A stretch of 64,000 bases of DNA, taken from NCBI RefSeq assembly GCF_024362785.1, contig NZ_CP093301.1, positions 2,976,001 to 3,040,000 of the forward strand, read 5' to 3'. Both the position numbers and the translations under genes were made by a program. The stretch's first letter is position 1. Each line of letters begins with the position of its first letter. The notes beneath the pieces are model-generated. The model was not told where the DNA came from, made no database searches, and worked only from the letters and a program-made list of their open reading frames with translations. Below, one piece after another: positions 42,798 through 51,014 of the stretch. The DNA comes from Evansella sp. LMS18. GTDB lineage: Bacteria > Bacillota > Bacilli > Bacillales > Salisediminibacteriaceae.

Positions 42798-43808
42798 ATG
42801 AATGTAATTGAAGTTCACAAGCTGAGAAAAGAGTTTAAGTCGTTTTCCAGCCGTTCCGGTCTTGCTGGAGCGTTCCGTGATCTTTTTACGCGCAATTATA
42901 AAATACTCCGTGCAGTGGATGATATAGATCTCCATGTGAAACAGGGAGAGATGGTAGGCTACATCGGGGAAAACGGAGCGGGGAAATCCACAACAATCAA
43001 GATGCTCACAGGGATACTGACACCTACCGCCGGGACAGTTCGGATTAATGGCATGGATCCACATAAAGAAAGGGAAAAATTCGTGAGAACGATTGGAGTT
43101 GTCTTCGGCCAGCGTTCACAGCTCTGGTGGGATATCGCTGTGCAGGAATCATTCAGGCTGCTGAAAAAAGTCTATAAAGTTTCTGACGAAGATTATAATT
43201 CCCATATGAAAGAAGTTATTGAAACGCTTGAAATCGAGTCTCTGCTCGATAAGCCGGTACGTAAGCTTTCTCTTGGACAGAGGATGCGATGTGAACTGGC
43301 GGCTGCGCTCATTCATAATCCGCCATTATTGTTTCTTGATGAACCCACGATCGGCCTTGATGTCCTTGTGAAAATGAAAATCAGAGCCTTTCTTAAGGAA
43401 ATCAACAGAAAATACAAAACAACGATTCTCCTCACAACCCATGACCTGGCTGACATTGAAGCATTGTGCGACAGGGTTGTATTGCTTGATAAAGGAAAAA
43501 TCATTTATGACGGACGTCTGGAGCAGCTTCAGAAAAACTGGGTGGAAGGGAAACAGGTGCATTTCGAGTTTATGCATCCAGTGCAGGAAAATTCATTAAT
43601 AGAGCTGACCAGCCAGTTTGAAGTAAACTGGCGCCAGGGGGAACGTTCGAATCTCTGGACGGCGACTGTTGAAGGAGAAGATGAGGAAGTTTCCAGGCTA
43701 ATGAGCGAGGTCATGAGCAGGCACACAATTTCAGATGTGAAAATAAACCAGGTGTCAACGGAAGAGATTATCCGGAACATTTATGAAGAGGGGATCGTAA
43801 ATGGGTAA
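42798..43808 (+). CDS. ABC-2 type transporter, ATP-binding protein
   Basis: 336 residues; GAAGGAGG 10 nt before the ATG. The ABC domain (residues 1-245) has Walker A GENGAGKSTT, the unusual signature LSLGQRMRCELAAALIHNPP, Walker B LLFLDEPTIGLD and LTTHDLADIEALCD. The 90-residue C-terminal extension resembles that of DrrA/viologen-exporter type ATPases. It overlaps the first permease gene by 8 nt. It energises the two downstream membrane proteins. The substrate is unknown; drug or lipid-linked export is usual. Confidence 0.9.
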   Translation: MNVIEVHKLRKEFKSFSSRSGLAGAFRDLFTRNYKILRAVDDIDLHVKQGEMVGYIGENGAGKSTTIKMLTGILTPTAGTVRINGMDPHKEREKFVRTIGVVFGQRSQLWWDIAVQESFRLLKKVYKVSDEDYNSHMKEVIETLEIESLLDKPVRKLSLGQRMRCELAAALIHNPPLLFLDEPTIGLDVLVKMKIRAFLKEINRKYKTTILLTTHDLADIEALCDRVVLLDKGKIIYDGRLEQLQKNWVEGKQVHFEFMHPVQENSLIELTSQFEVNWRQGERSNLWTATVEGEDEEVSRLMSEVMSRHTISDVKINQVSTEEIIRNIYEEGIVNG

Positions 43809-44601
43809 CCTCTCCATGTATCTTGAAATGATCCGGATCCGCTTCCTGATGATGCTTGCGTACAGAACTAATTATTACAGCGGCATTTTAATTTACTCTA
43901 TTAATATAGGAGCTTATTATTTCCTTTGGCAGGCAATATACGGGGCACAGGATTCTATTGAAGGAATGTCTGTAACCCAGATGACTACTTACGTCGCCGT
44001 TGCCTGGATGGCCCGGGCATTTTATTTCAATAATATCGACAGGGAAATCTCCCAGGAGATACAGGAGGGGAAAGTAGCTGTCGAGATGATTCGTCCATAC
44101 CATTATCTCGGTGTTAAGACAATGCAGGGATTAGGGGAAGGGCTGTTTCGACTGCTCTTCTTCTCTGTTCCTGGAATGTTCATTATCTGGCTGGCCTTTC
44201 CGATTGATTTTTCCGGCAGCTTAACCGTATGGGGACTCTTTGTTATATCCATAATCTTTGCTTTTATTATCAACACGCAGCTCAATCTGATTACTGGGAT
44301 TCTCACTTTCTTTCTCTTATATAATACAGGTCTGATCAGAGCTAAGAGAGTGGTTATTGATTTGTTCTCAGGTCTACTGCTGCCTATATCTTTTTATCCG
44401 TTATGGGCTCAGGAAATCATGGGATGGCTGCCGTTTCAGGCGATAAGCTACATCCCTTCGATGATATTTACAGAAGGTTTTACCGGCGGCGAAGTCTGGT
44501 CGGCGCTGGGTCTTCAGCTTTTCTGGGCGCTGTTTTTAATACTACCTATACAGGGAATGTGGATGCTGGCCAGACGCCAGCTGATCGTACAAGGGGGGTA
44601 A
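43801..44601 (+). CDS. ABC-2 type transporter permease 1
   Basis: 266 residues with six membrane segments. It starts MGNLSMYLEMIRIRFLMMLAYRTNYY, and has MIRPYHYLGVKTMQGLGEGL in a cytoplasmic loop, typical of the DUF990/YfkL-like ABC-2 permeases. The start overlaps the end of the ATPase gene (8 nt), so translation is coupled; GAGGGG precedes the ATG. It should pair with the next permease to form the channel. Confidence 0.85.
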   Translation: MGNLSMYLEMIRIRFLMMLAYRTNYYSGILIYSINIGAYYFLWQAIYGAQDSIEGMSVTQMTTYVAVAWMARAFYFNNIDREISQEIQEGKVAVEMIRPYHYLGVKTMQGLGEGLFRLLFFSVPGMFIIWLAFPIDFSGSLTVWGLFVISIIFAFIINTQLNLITGILTFFLLYNTGLIRAKRVVIDLFSGLLLPISFYPLWAQEIMGWLPFQAISYIPSMIFTEGFTGGEVWSALGLQLFWALFLILPIQGMWMLARRQLIVQGG

Positions 44602-44608
44602 TGGCAGC

Positions 44609-45394
44609 ATGTTTTATGTATCTATATTTTTTCAGTACGCTTCCCAGTATTTAAAAACAAGGCTGACATACCGTTCTGATCTGGTGGTTGAACTCTTCTC
44701 CGATTTACTGTTCCAGGCAGTTAACTTAATTTTTATCCTCGTGGTCTTCGGCCATACTAACCTGCTGAACGGCTGGAGCAGGGAAGAAATCATCTTTATA
44801 TACGGTTTCTTTTTAGTGCCTTATGCAATCTTTTCTGCTTTCTTTAATATTTGGGACTTTAATGATCGTTATATTGTAAAGGGAGAAATGGACCGTATAC
44901 TGACAAGGCCTGTCCACAGCTTATTTCAGATTATTATCGAGCGGATGGAGCTGGAATCACTGTTTGGCGTTGTTACAGGCCTGGCAATAATGTTTTACGC
45001 CGGCTCACAGCTGGGACTGGAGCTAAGCTGGTACGATCCGTTTGTTTTTCTCCTCATGGTTATTGGCGGTTCGTTTATCTACGCTGGTATATTCATCTGC
45101 CTGGCTGCTATCAGCTTCTGGTCAGACAGCAAAACCGACATTATGCCGATGATGTATAATATCGGCAACTATGGCCGTTATCCGGTGGATATTTATAATA
45201 ATGTTATCCGCTTTGTTCTGACGTGGATCCTTCCGTTTGCTTTTGTAGGAGTTTATCCTTCCGCATTTTTCCTTGGCAGGACGGAATGGTATGGCTACGC
45301 GTTTCTCACCCCGGTAATGGGTATTATCTTTCTGCTGATTGCTTATTTCATGTGGAATGAAGGGGTAAAAAGATACCGCGGGGCGGGGAACTGA
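44609..45394 (+). CDS. ABC-2 type transporter permease 2 (DUF990)
   Basis: 261 residues with six membrane helices. YASQYLKTRLTYRSDLVVELFSDLL near the start and RPVHSLFQIIIERMELESL in the loop resemble its partner and the DUF990 family. GGGGGGTAATGGCAGC precedes the ATG, 7 nt after the previous stop. The three genes form one operon. No terminator is obvious after it. Confidence 0.85.
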   Translation: MFYVSIFFQYASQYLKTRLTYRSDLVVELFSDLLFQAVNLIFILVVFGHTNLLNGWSREEIIFIYGFFLVPYAIFSAFFNIWDFNDRYIVKGEMDRILTRPVHSLFQIIIERMELESLFGVVTGLAIMFYAGSQLGLELSWYDPFVFLLMVIGGSFIYAGIFICLAAISFWSDSKTDIMPMMYNIGNYGRYPVDIYNNVIRFVLTWILPFAFVGVYPSAFFLGRTEWYGYAFLTPVMGIIFLLIAYFMWNEGVKRYRGAGN

Positions 45395-45485
45395 TCTGTC
45401 ATGGCAGTATGCCCGGCGGTGAGCGTTCCGTGCGCCCTTGCTAAAAACAGCAAAAGAGAAAAGGAGAGTTCCTTGTCCTAAACCG

Positions 45486-45512
45486 CTCTGTTTAATCATA
45501 GATTAAACAGAG
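45486..45512 (+). promoter_or_regulatory. Perfect hairpin overlapping the ribosome site of the K+ channel gene
   Basis: CTCTGTTTAATC and GATTAAACAGAG, 3-nt loop. The right arm ends in AGAG, the first half of the ribosome site AGAGGTGA (45509-45516). In RNA this would partly hide the site; as DNA it could be a repressor operator. Confidence 0.55.
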
Positions 45513-45521
45513 GTGATACAG

Positions 45522-45947
45522 ATGAGGGACCTCCTTATTTATTTCATTATGATACTTGCGGTCGCAGGAATATTTATGAGTTTAATTTTACTGCTGAAAA
45601 ACCAGCCTCCTGAGCGACAGAGAATATCGGTAATAAATTTTGTTGTGCTCCTCCTTGTTTATGCTACAGTCATGGGGGCTTTCGGTATAATTTATATCTG
45701 TCTGGAACTTCTTGGTTTCCCTGTGCTCATAGAAGGGGAGAGGCTTCACTATAAGACGTTTTTTCATCTTGTTGAGGATGTTTTATATTTTAGCGCTGTA
45801 ACAATGCTTACAGTAGGCTACGGAGACATTACACCTCAGGGGATAGGCAGATGGGTCGCTATGATACAGGCGCTGATCGGTTATATCCTTCCTGCTGCTT
45901 TTGTGGTTACTACAGTAATTTACCAGAAGAAACCGTCTCGTTTGTAG
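45522..45947 (+). CDS. Two-helix potassium channel
   Basis: 141 residues from the ATG after AGAGGTGATACAG; the GTG at 45513 lies in that site. Two or three membrane segments flank a P-loop with the selectivity filter TVGYGDITPQG (residues about 107-117), the Ion_trans_2 signature. There is no RCK/TrkA domain, so it is a minimal KcsA-like pore subunit that must assemble as a tetramer. An extra N-terminal hydrophobic helix is present. A hairpin overlaps its ribosome site. Confidence 0.88.
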   Translation: MRDLLIYFIMILAVAGIFMSLILLLKNQPPERQRISVINFVVLLLVYATVMGAFGIIYICLELLGFPVLIEGERLHYKTFFHLVEDVLYFSAVTMLTVGYGDITPQGIGRWVAMIQALIGYILPAAFVVTTVIYQKKPSRL

Positions 45948-46013
45948 CTTTTCCATGGATTAGGTTATGCTTAAAGTGTAGTGACGAAATGCTTTAAGCG
46001 AGGAGGAGAAGCT

Positions 46014-46487
46014 ATGGCTTACGAAACAGGAGAGCAAATCAGAAATTTCACTTTACCTTCCAACACAGGAAAAGATGTTAGTTTGTCAGATTACCTTGGA
46101 AAATATGTTGTGCTTTATTTTTACCCGAAAGACATGACTCCGGGCTGTACAACGGAAGCATGCGACTTCCGCGATATGCATGAAAGCTTCGGGGAACTGG
46201 ATGCGGTGATTTTAGGGGTCAGTCCCGATCCTGCAGACCGCCATGCTAAATTCGCAGAGAAATACGACCTTCCATTCGAGCTTCTGGCGGACGAGGATCA
46301 CACAACTGCCGAAGCATTCGGTGTATGGAAATTAAAGAAGAATTTCGGAAAAGAATATTACGGAATTGAAAGATCAACATTCCTGATTGACAAAAACGGA
46401 AGATTAATGAAGGAATGGCGCAACGTCCGGGTTAAGGGGCATGTAGAGGAAGCACTGCAGTTCCTTAAGGACAATACAGAGCTTTAA
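46014..46487 (+). CDS. bcp: Thioredoxin-dependent peroxiredoxin (BCP type)
   Basis: 157 residues from the ATG at 46014 after GAGGAGGAG; an upstream TTG/ATG extension is unlikely. It reduces hydrogen and organic peroxides. The peroxidatic Cys is in the P-x3-T-x2-C region (DMTPGCTTEACDFRD), with a second Cys five residues later as in the atypical 2-Cys class. VLYFYPKD and ERSTFLIDKNG are family landmarks. B. subtilis YgaF is the equivalent and ends the same gene block. Its terminator has been split by an insertion sequence. Confidence 0.93.
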   Translation: MAYETGEQIRNFTLPSNTGKDVSLSDYLGKYVVLYFYPKDMTPGCTTEACDFRDMHESFGELDAVILGVSPDPADRHAKFAEKYDLPFELLADEDHTTAEAFGVWKLKKNFGKEYYGIERSTFLIDKNGRLMKEWRNVRVKGHVEEALQFLKDNTEL

Positions 46488-46510
46488 AAAAGGGGCGGCC
46501 GTTTTATAAT
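46486..46510 (+). terminator. Left arm of the bcp terminator, split by the IS
   Basis: AAAAAGGGGCGGCCGT plus TTTATAAT is complementary, with few mismatches, to ATTATACGGGCGCCCTTTTT at 47971-47990 on the other side of the IS. Together they would form a normal bidirectional terminator if the IS were removed. Confidence 0.6.
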
Positions 46511-46542
46511 CTGTACCCTTTGTAAAGGACATTTAAAAAAAG

Positions 46543-47394
46543 CTAGGCCACTTTAAGAAGATGATCTCTGTATTGAACAGGGGTCATCTTTTTCATATTC
46601 CATTGATATCTGTAGTGATTGTAGTAGTGGATGGCACCTTTTACTTCTTGTTTAAGCTCTTCTAAAGTTTCACATGATTTTATATCAGCCAGGTCCTTAA
46701 AATGACCAAAGAATGATTCCTGTGGGGCGTTGTCCCAACAGTTCCCTCTCCTAGACATGGATTGTCCCAATTCGAATTTTTTCACCAGTTTTTGATAAAC
46801 AGGACTGGTATAATGACCTCCCTGATCAGAGTGGATGTAGGCTTCTTTATCCAGTTTGATTCTCCTGTTATTCTTTAACTTCTTAAGGGTATCCGTAGCG
46901 ATATCAAGAGTAACCCGATCAGAGACCTGATGAGCTAAGACTTCGTTGGAGGAAGCGTCAATAATGGTGGATAAATAAGCCCTTTTTGCCTTTCCGAAAT
47001 ATAGGTAGGTAATATCCGTAAGGAGGACCTTGTAGGGGACTCCTTGTTTGAACTCCCTGTTAAGCAGGTTCGGGACCACCTTGTGCTCCTGGGTAGCCTT
47101 CATGATACGCTTATAGGGATTCGCTCTCCTGAAAGGACTCTCAATTCCATACTTCTTCATGATTCTTCTGATTCGTTTGAGGTTGAAAACAACACCAAAC
47201 TGACCTGCCAATACCATCTTAATTTGGCGAGCCCCTTTCTTACGGTTCTTGAAATTGTATGCTTTTAAAACCAGGTCCCGGAGGTCTTCATCCTTTATTT
47301 CCCGATCCTTCCTTCTTTCAACTTGTTTAGCAGAAAAGTAGTTATAGTAACCCTGACGGGACACACCAGCTACTTCACAGAGGTGGGAAACCAT
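46543..47394 (-). CDS. IS3-family transposase OrfB (DDE integrase)
   Basis: 283 residues from the first ATG, but the frame is open for about 25 codons upstream to the frameshift point, so the natural product is the OrfA-OrfB fusion. HTH_21 region (RQIKMVLAGQFGVVFNLKRI) is followed by the rve catalytic core with Asp in LLTDITYLYFG, Asp in HSDQGGHYTSP and Glu in NAPQESFFGHF, the DDE triad. The C-terminus YNHYRYQWNMKKMTPVQYRD is typical for IS3. It appears intact. Confidence 0.92.
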   Translation of the reverse strand: MVSHLCEVAGVSRQGYYNYFSAKQVERRKDREIKDEDLRDLVLKAYNFKNRKKGARQIKMVLAGQFGVVFNLKRIRRIMKKYGIESPFRRANPYKRIMKATQEHKVVPNLLNREFKQGVPYKVLLTDITYLYFGKAKRAYLSTIIDASSNEVLAHQVSDRVTLDIATDTLKKLKNNRRIKLDKEAYIHSDQGGHYTSPVYQKLVKKFELGQSMSRRGNCWDNAPQESFFGHFKDLADIKSCETLEELKQEVKGAIHYYNHYRYQWNMKKMTPVQYRDHLLKVA

Positions 47395-47459
47395 TCCGGT
47401 TAGATTGAATTTCTTGATAACAGAATGAATAAGATTGAACTTCTGGTGAGCAGGTAACT

Positions 47460-47876
47460 TTATTTTTTCTTCATCCCCCTTTCGGCGAACCGTATCTTTT
47501 TTAATAGCTCGTTCTCTGCTTTCAAAAGGTTAGTTTCTGCCTCTAACATTGCATATTTCTCTTCAATGGAGAGCTCTCTTTCCCTAGGTCTGCCTGAGTT
47601 TCCTGGCCTTGTGTCACGGAGTCCAAGAATCCCGTGCTTGCGATAAGCTTCTCGCCACCTTTTGCCAGAAGACTCGATCCGCTTGATTCCTAATACCTCC
47701 GTATCAAACCCACATTCTTTAAATATCTCTCTTGGGAACTTCCCCTGCTCATTTTGAGTTATAAAGTACTCCTTAAACTCGTCTGAATAAGTAATACCTT
47801 TAGGGCTTACTGATTTTACATATGGATTTTTAGCTAATAATTCGATCTCTTTTTCTGAAAATAACTTTTTACTCAT
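47460..47876 (-). CDS. IS3-family OrfA (DNA-binding)
   Basis: 138 residues. It contains a helix-turn-helix region (residues about 40-95, including WREAYRKHGILGLRD) and a C-terminal leucine-zipper-like helix (MLEAETNLLKAENELLKKI) used for multimerisation. It ends ATGAAGAAAAAATAA; slippage -1 on the A6 tract joins it to OrfB. The N-terminal 40 residues are longer than in minimal OrfA proteins, as in the IS150 group. Confidence 0.88.
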   Translation of the reverse strand: MSKKLFSEKEIELLAKNPYVKSVSPKGITYSDEFKEYFITQNEQGKFPREIFKECGFDTEVLGIKRIESSGKRWREAYRKHGILGLRDTRPGNSGRPRERELSIEEKYAMLEAETNLLKAENELLKKIRFAERGMKKK

Positions 47877-47998
47877 ACTCTCTCTCCCGCACCATTTTTA
47901 ATCTATTGTACATAAAAAGACCCTGTGCAGCAGACTTTTTTAATTGTGTCTACTACACAGGGTACAGTTTATTATACGGGCGCCCTTTTTATTACATG

Positions 47999-48802
47999 TT
48001 ATCTATCTAAGGTGTTATCCAAGAACTCAAATACTTTTTCTTTATCTGTAACAGTTTGAATGATTCCTGTTTCGTCGGTTATATAATATACAGGGAATGC
48101 ATCGGTTTCCAGCGGTTCGTTAAATAACTTCCAGTCATCATGCTCGAGATAACCATAGCTTACATAAAATTCTGATCCTCTGGAATACCCGGCCAGTTCC
48201 TGGTACATTTCATCATGCTCTACGTAAAACTCCTCATAATCTTTAATTCTGTCAGTAACCATCATCACATGCAGCACATTATCTTCTCCCTGAACAGCTG
48301 TCTCAGTAAGAAAATCTTCAAAACTAACAGGAAAAACGCGGATTTCTTCAGCTGTGTATGCTGGAAGGAGTGTTCTTTCCCATAATATGTACTCCCTGTC
48401 TGTTAAGACTTTGGGTTCAAATTCCTCCACTGTTTTGACAGCTATGTCATTCAGGAATATATTCCAAAGCAAGTAAGGATGGTGGAATGGTATACCGTTA
48501 TAATCTTCCTCCTCCAAAGATACTTTTTCTCCAGTCCTGTCAGCAATCACCTTTGTCTCCTGATTGAACAGCAGGTGGTATGCTTCGACTTCATAAGATT
48601 CAGTGTCAAAATTCTCGAAATGATAGCCGGAAAGCTCCACTTTCTGGCCGTTAATATTGTCTTCCACAAAAAGAGTAACTCCGCCATGGTGGCTTGCTCC
48701 GAGATTGATTCCTGTTATATCATACTCTTTTCCTTCTCCTTCATTACAGCCTGTGAGGAGAAAGAAGCTGATAATTATAATAGAAGTAAACTTTTTTAAC
48801 AT
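47999..48802 (-). CDS. Lipoprotein of unknown function
   Basis: 267 residues. The signal peptide MLKKFTSIIIISFFLLTGC has a lipobox with Cys19. The mature part is acidic and soluble, with no domain I recognise (GVTLFVEDNINGQKVELSGYHF, then YILWERTLLPAYTAEEIRVFP and PVYYITDETGIIQTVTDK). AAGGAGA precedes the ATG. It is a single gene converging on bcp; the two share the terminator that the IS has interrupted. Confidence 0.7.
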   Translation of the reverse strand: MLKKFTSIIIISFFLLTGCNEGEGKEYDITGINLGASHHGGVTLFVEDNINGQKVELSGYHFENFDTESYEVEAYHLLFNQETKVIADRTGEKVSLEEEDYNGIPFHHPYLLWNIFLNDIAVKTVEEFEPKVLTDREYILWERTLLPAYTAEEIRVFPVSFEDFLTETAVQGEDNVLHVMMVTDRIKDYEEFYVEHDEMYQELAGYSRGSEFYVSYGYLEHDDWKLFNEPLETDAFPVYYITDETGIIQTVTDKEKVFEFLDNTLDR

Positions 48803-48961
48803 ACTGTTGGTCTCCTTTACTTACAGAAAGAAATCTCTTGCTATGTAAAATTTTAACATGCTTACAGCCAAGATGCTGCAAAATTAATAGTTTTTTACAA
48901 ATTTGTACTGCGGAATGGTAGAATTAGGATAAGTTTTATTCCGGTGAAAGTGGTGGCGAAG

Positions 48962-49411
48962 ATGAAGCAGATTATCCCTTTTATTATTATAGCGGCACTC
49001 ATTGGCGGAGCCATGTTTTTTCTGAATGATGACTATCAGGAGGCGGCATTTGACCCTGGCTGGACAAATGAACAATCGGTCGCGGACTGGGACATAACTC
49101 TGTTCCTGGAAAATGGGCCTGGTTCAGACAGGGAAATCGGTTTCATGCTTGAATATGCAGGCCTGGCAGAAGACCCGGATATTGATGCTCTGGAAGTATT
49201 CGTTTTGACCGAGTACGGGAGCTTCTTTTATCAGGAACTGGATATTGAAGAGTTTAACAAAGAGATCATTTATTCTGTGCCTTGTGATTTTTGTGACGAA
49301 GCGGAACGGAGCTATACAAATACAAATATAATGTTAAACTGGCGCCAGAACGGGCATACAAGACAGGAATATACGGAGATGAACCTGTACCTGGAGGAAG
49401 AGGGCTCCTGA
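48962..49411 (+). CDS. Membrane-anchored protein of unknown function
   Basis: 149 residues from ATG 48962; an in-frame GTG at 48944 has no ribosome site. One N-terminal membrane segment (IIPFIIIAALIGGAMFFL) is followed by an acidic extracytoplasmic domain with FLENGPGSDREIGFMLEYAG and a CDFC pair. I do not recognise the family. It is a single gene, divergent from the lipoprotein at 47999, and might act with it at the cell surface. The large repeat array follows. Confidence 0.6.
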   Translation: MKQIIPFIIIAALIGGAMFFLNDDYQEAAFDPGWTNEQSVADWDITLFLENGPGSDREIGFMLEYAGLAEDPDIDALEVFVLTEYGSFFYQELDIEEFNKEIIYSVPCDFCDEAERSYTNTNIMLNWRQNGHTRQEYTEMNLYLEEEGS

Positions 49412-49627
49412 TTAAAAGTATTGGTATATATGCGGCAAGTGTCCAATCCTTAACGGTTTACCGGCATATAGTAAAGGAAGACGGGTGACATGATTGCTTC
49501 TTAAGTAACTGAATATTGCTCTCTGTTTATTTGCAGGATAGGTCAACTATCCTGCTTTTTTCTTGTGGTTTGGAGGGGCAGAATAATATGCCCTTGTTCT
49601 GCGAGGGGGCTCGTTTGAAAGTAAGGC

Positions 49628-50207
49628 AGAGGCTCTCGCATGCCCGCTCGGGGGAAAAAAGGGTCGGAGCGGTAACGCAAGAGGCTCTCGCATGCCCGCT
49701 CGGGGGAAAAAAGGGGCGGAGCGGTAACGCAAGAGGCCCTCGCATACCCGCTCGGGAGAAAAAAGAAGCCAAGCGGTAACGCAAGAGGCTCTTGCATACC
49801 CGCTCGGGAGAAAAAAGAGTCGGAGCGGTAACGCAAGAGGCCCTCGCATACCCGCTCAGGAGAAAAAAGAAGCCAAGCGGTAACGCGAGATCGTCTCGCA
49901 TACCCGCTTGCGGGAAAAATTAGGCCAAGCGGTAACGCAAGAGGCCCTCGCATACCCGCTCGGGAGAAAAAAGAGTCGGAGCGGTAACGCAAGAGGCTCT
50001 CGCATACCCGCTCGCGTGAAAAAAGAGTCGGAGCGGTAACGCGAGAGGCTCTTGCATGCCCGCTTGGGAGAAAAAAGTGGCCAAGCGGTAACGCAAGAGG
50101 TTCTTACATACCCGCTCGGGAGAAAAAAGAGTCGGAGCGGTAACGCAAGAGGCCCTCGCATACCCGCTCAGGAGAAAAAAGAAGCCAAGCGGTAACGCAA
50201 GAAGGCC
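49628..50207. repeat. 52-bp tandem hairpin array 2
   Basis: Eleven copies with an exact 52-bp period (TCGCA or TTGCA at 49636, 49688, 49740, 49792 ... 50156). The unit is CTCGCATACCCGCTCGGGAG, AAAAAAG(A/G)(G/A)(T/G)(C/G)(G/C), then GAGCGGTAACGCAAGAGG. AGCGGTA pairs with TACCCGCT around a loop at each junction. Two alternating unit types (GTCGGAGCGG and AGCCAAGCGG) occur. It is related to array 1 (17470-17750). It lies in a 1150-bp gap between the genes at 49411 and 50564. Confidence 0.9.
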
Positions 50208-50420
50208 ATAGATGTTCATACATACCCAAACTCCCTAAAACCCAGCCAGACATGTAACACGAAAACATAGCAAGGAGTAGTTCAGAAGTTCTGTTTACTT
50301 TTTCACGAAAAAAGGACAACATTTAAAGGAGTTTAAATTTAATGCGTGGAAGTAAACTATGAATATAAGCGTATTTATCACGATGCATAATCCTTAAAAA
50401 TCATGGCTCATAAAATACCG

Positions 50421-50518
50421 AAGATGAGCTGGCGGGAGATAACAGACACTTCCATCGCAAATAGTTCCAACTAACAATCAGTGTAGGGGTTGAACAAAGA
50501 ACCCACTGAATAAAATTC
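50421..50518 (+). repeat. Dispersed palindromic repeat, degenerate copy
   Basis: GGCGGGAGATAACAGACAC ... TTCCAACTAACAATCAGTG, then a weakened GGGGTTGAACAAAGAACCC hairpin. The left part matches the GGCGGGAGAGATAACGGACG of the copy at 29804. The right flank is eroded. It ends 45 nt before the DarA-like gene. Confidence 0.6.
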
Positions 50519-50563
50519 TTTTTATTACTGTCACTTAATTAACCAACAAGGAGGAGCCACATT

Positions 50564-50875
50564 ATGAAACTGATGATTTGTGTAGCTCACAACAGGTATG
50601 CGGATGAACTTGAAGAAAGACTTAAAGATAAAGGCTACAGAATGACTGAACTGGCTTCCAGCGGCGGTTTTCTGAAAAAGGGCAACACTACGTTCCTGTT
50701 TGGGATTAAAGATAATGATGCAGAAGCCCTGAGGAAAGAAATGCAGGCAATCTGCCTGGATGTAGAAAAGAAAAAAGGAAAATTAAAAGATGGCCAGAGC
50801 AGGTATACTTCTTTCGTTATTAATGTGAAAGACGCGCTCCCGTTTCTGAAAAATCTGAATAATGGTGTGACATAA
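50564..50875 (+). CDS. DarA-like cyclic di-AMP receptor family protein (DUF970)
   Basis: 103 residues; AAGGAGGAGC precedes the ATG. PII-like fold: MKLMICVAHNRYADELEERL, YRMTELASSGGFLKKGNTTFLFGI, then a final strand FVINVKDALPFL. The T.LAS.GGFL..GNTTF segment is the DarA/PstA (YaaQ) signature. Canonical DarA is about 109 residues, with a longer B-loop and a different C-terminus, so this is a paralogue and c-di-AMP binding is not assured. It stands alone just before the Lrp-type regulator. Confidence 0.8.
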   Translation: MKLMICVAHNRYADELEERLKDKGYRMTELASSGGFLKKGNTTFLFGIKDNDAEALRKEMQAICLDVEKKKGKLKDGQSRYTSFVINVKDALPFLKNLNNGVT

Positions 50876-51014
50876 ATTTAGGTTTCGTGTTACTATCGTT
50901 ATATAAACTCGTCAGCCAGAAAAACGCAAAATGTATTTCATATCGACTCTGAGACCAGTAGTTTAACAGATGCTATTAACCTGCTTAAAACACATATACG
51001 GGAGGCAGATTTAT

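Larger units (their letters stand above)
46512..47966 (-). mobile_element. IS3-family insertion sequence (IS150-like)
   Basis: 1455 bp. Imperfect inverted ends: TGTACCCTTTGTAAAGGACA (46512-46531) and, read inward from the other side, TGTACCCTGTGTAGTAGACA (47966-47947); both continue to TTAAAAAAG. It carries orfA and orfB in overlapping frames with an A6 frameshift site. The bases just outside (C/G) are also complementary. No convincing target duplication is seen. Confidence 0.88.

Noticed and set aside
49628-50207. CRISPR array
   Set aside because: Units are contiguous with an exact 52-bp period. There are no unique spacers and no cas genes.
49516-50322. Long overlapping open frames in several frames on both strands within the 52-bp array
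   Set aside because: The repeat unit contains no stop and 52 is not a multiple of three, so every frame stays open by chance. The predicted peptides are Arg/Ser/Pro-rich with a 52-residue period and no ribosome sites.
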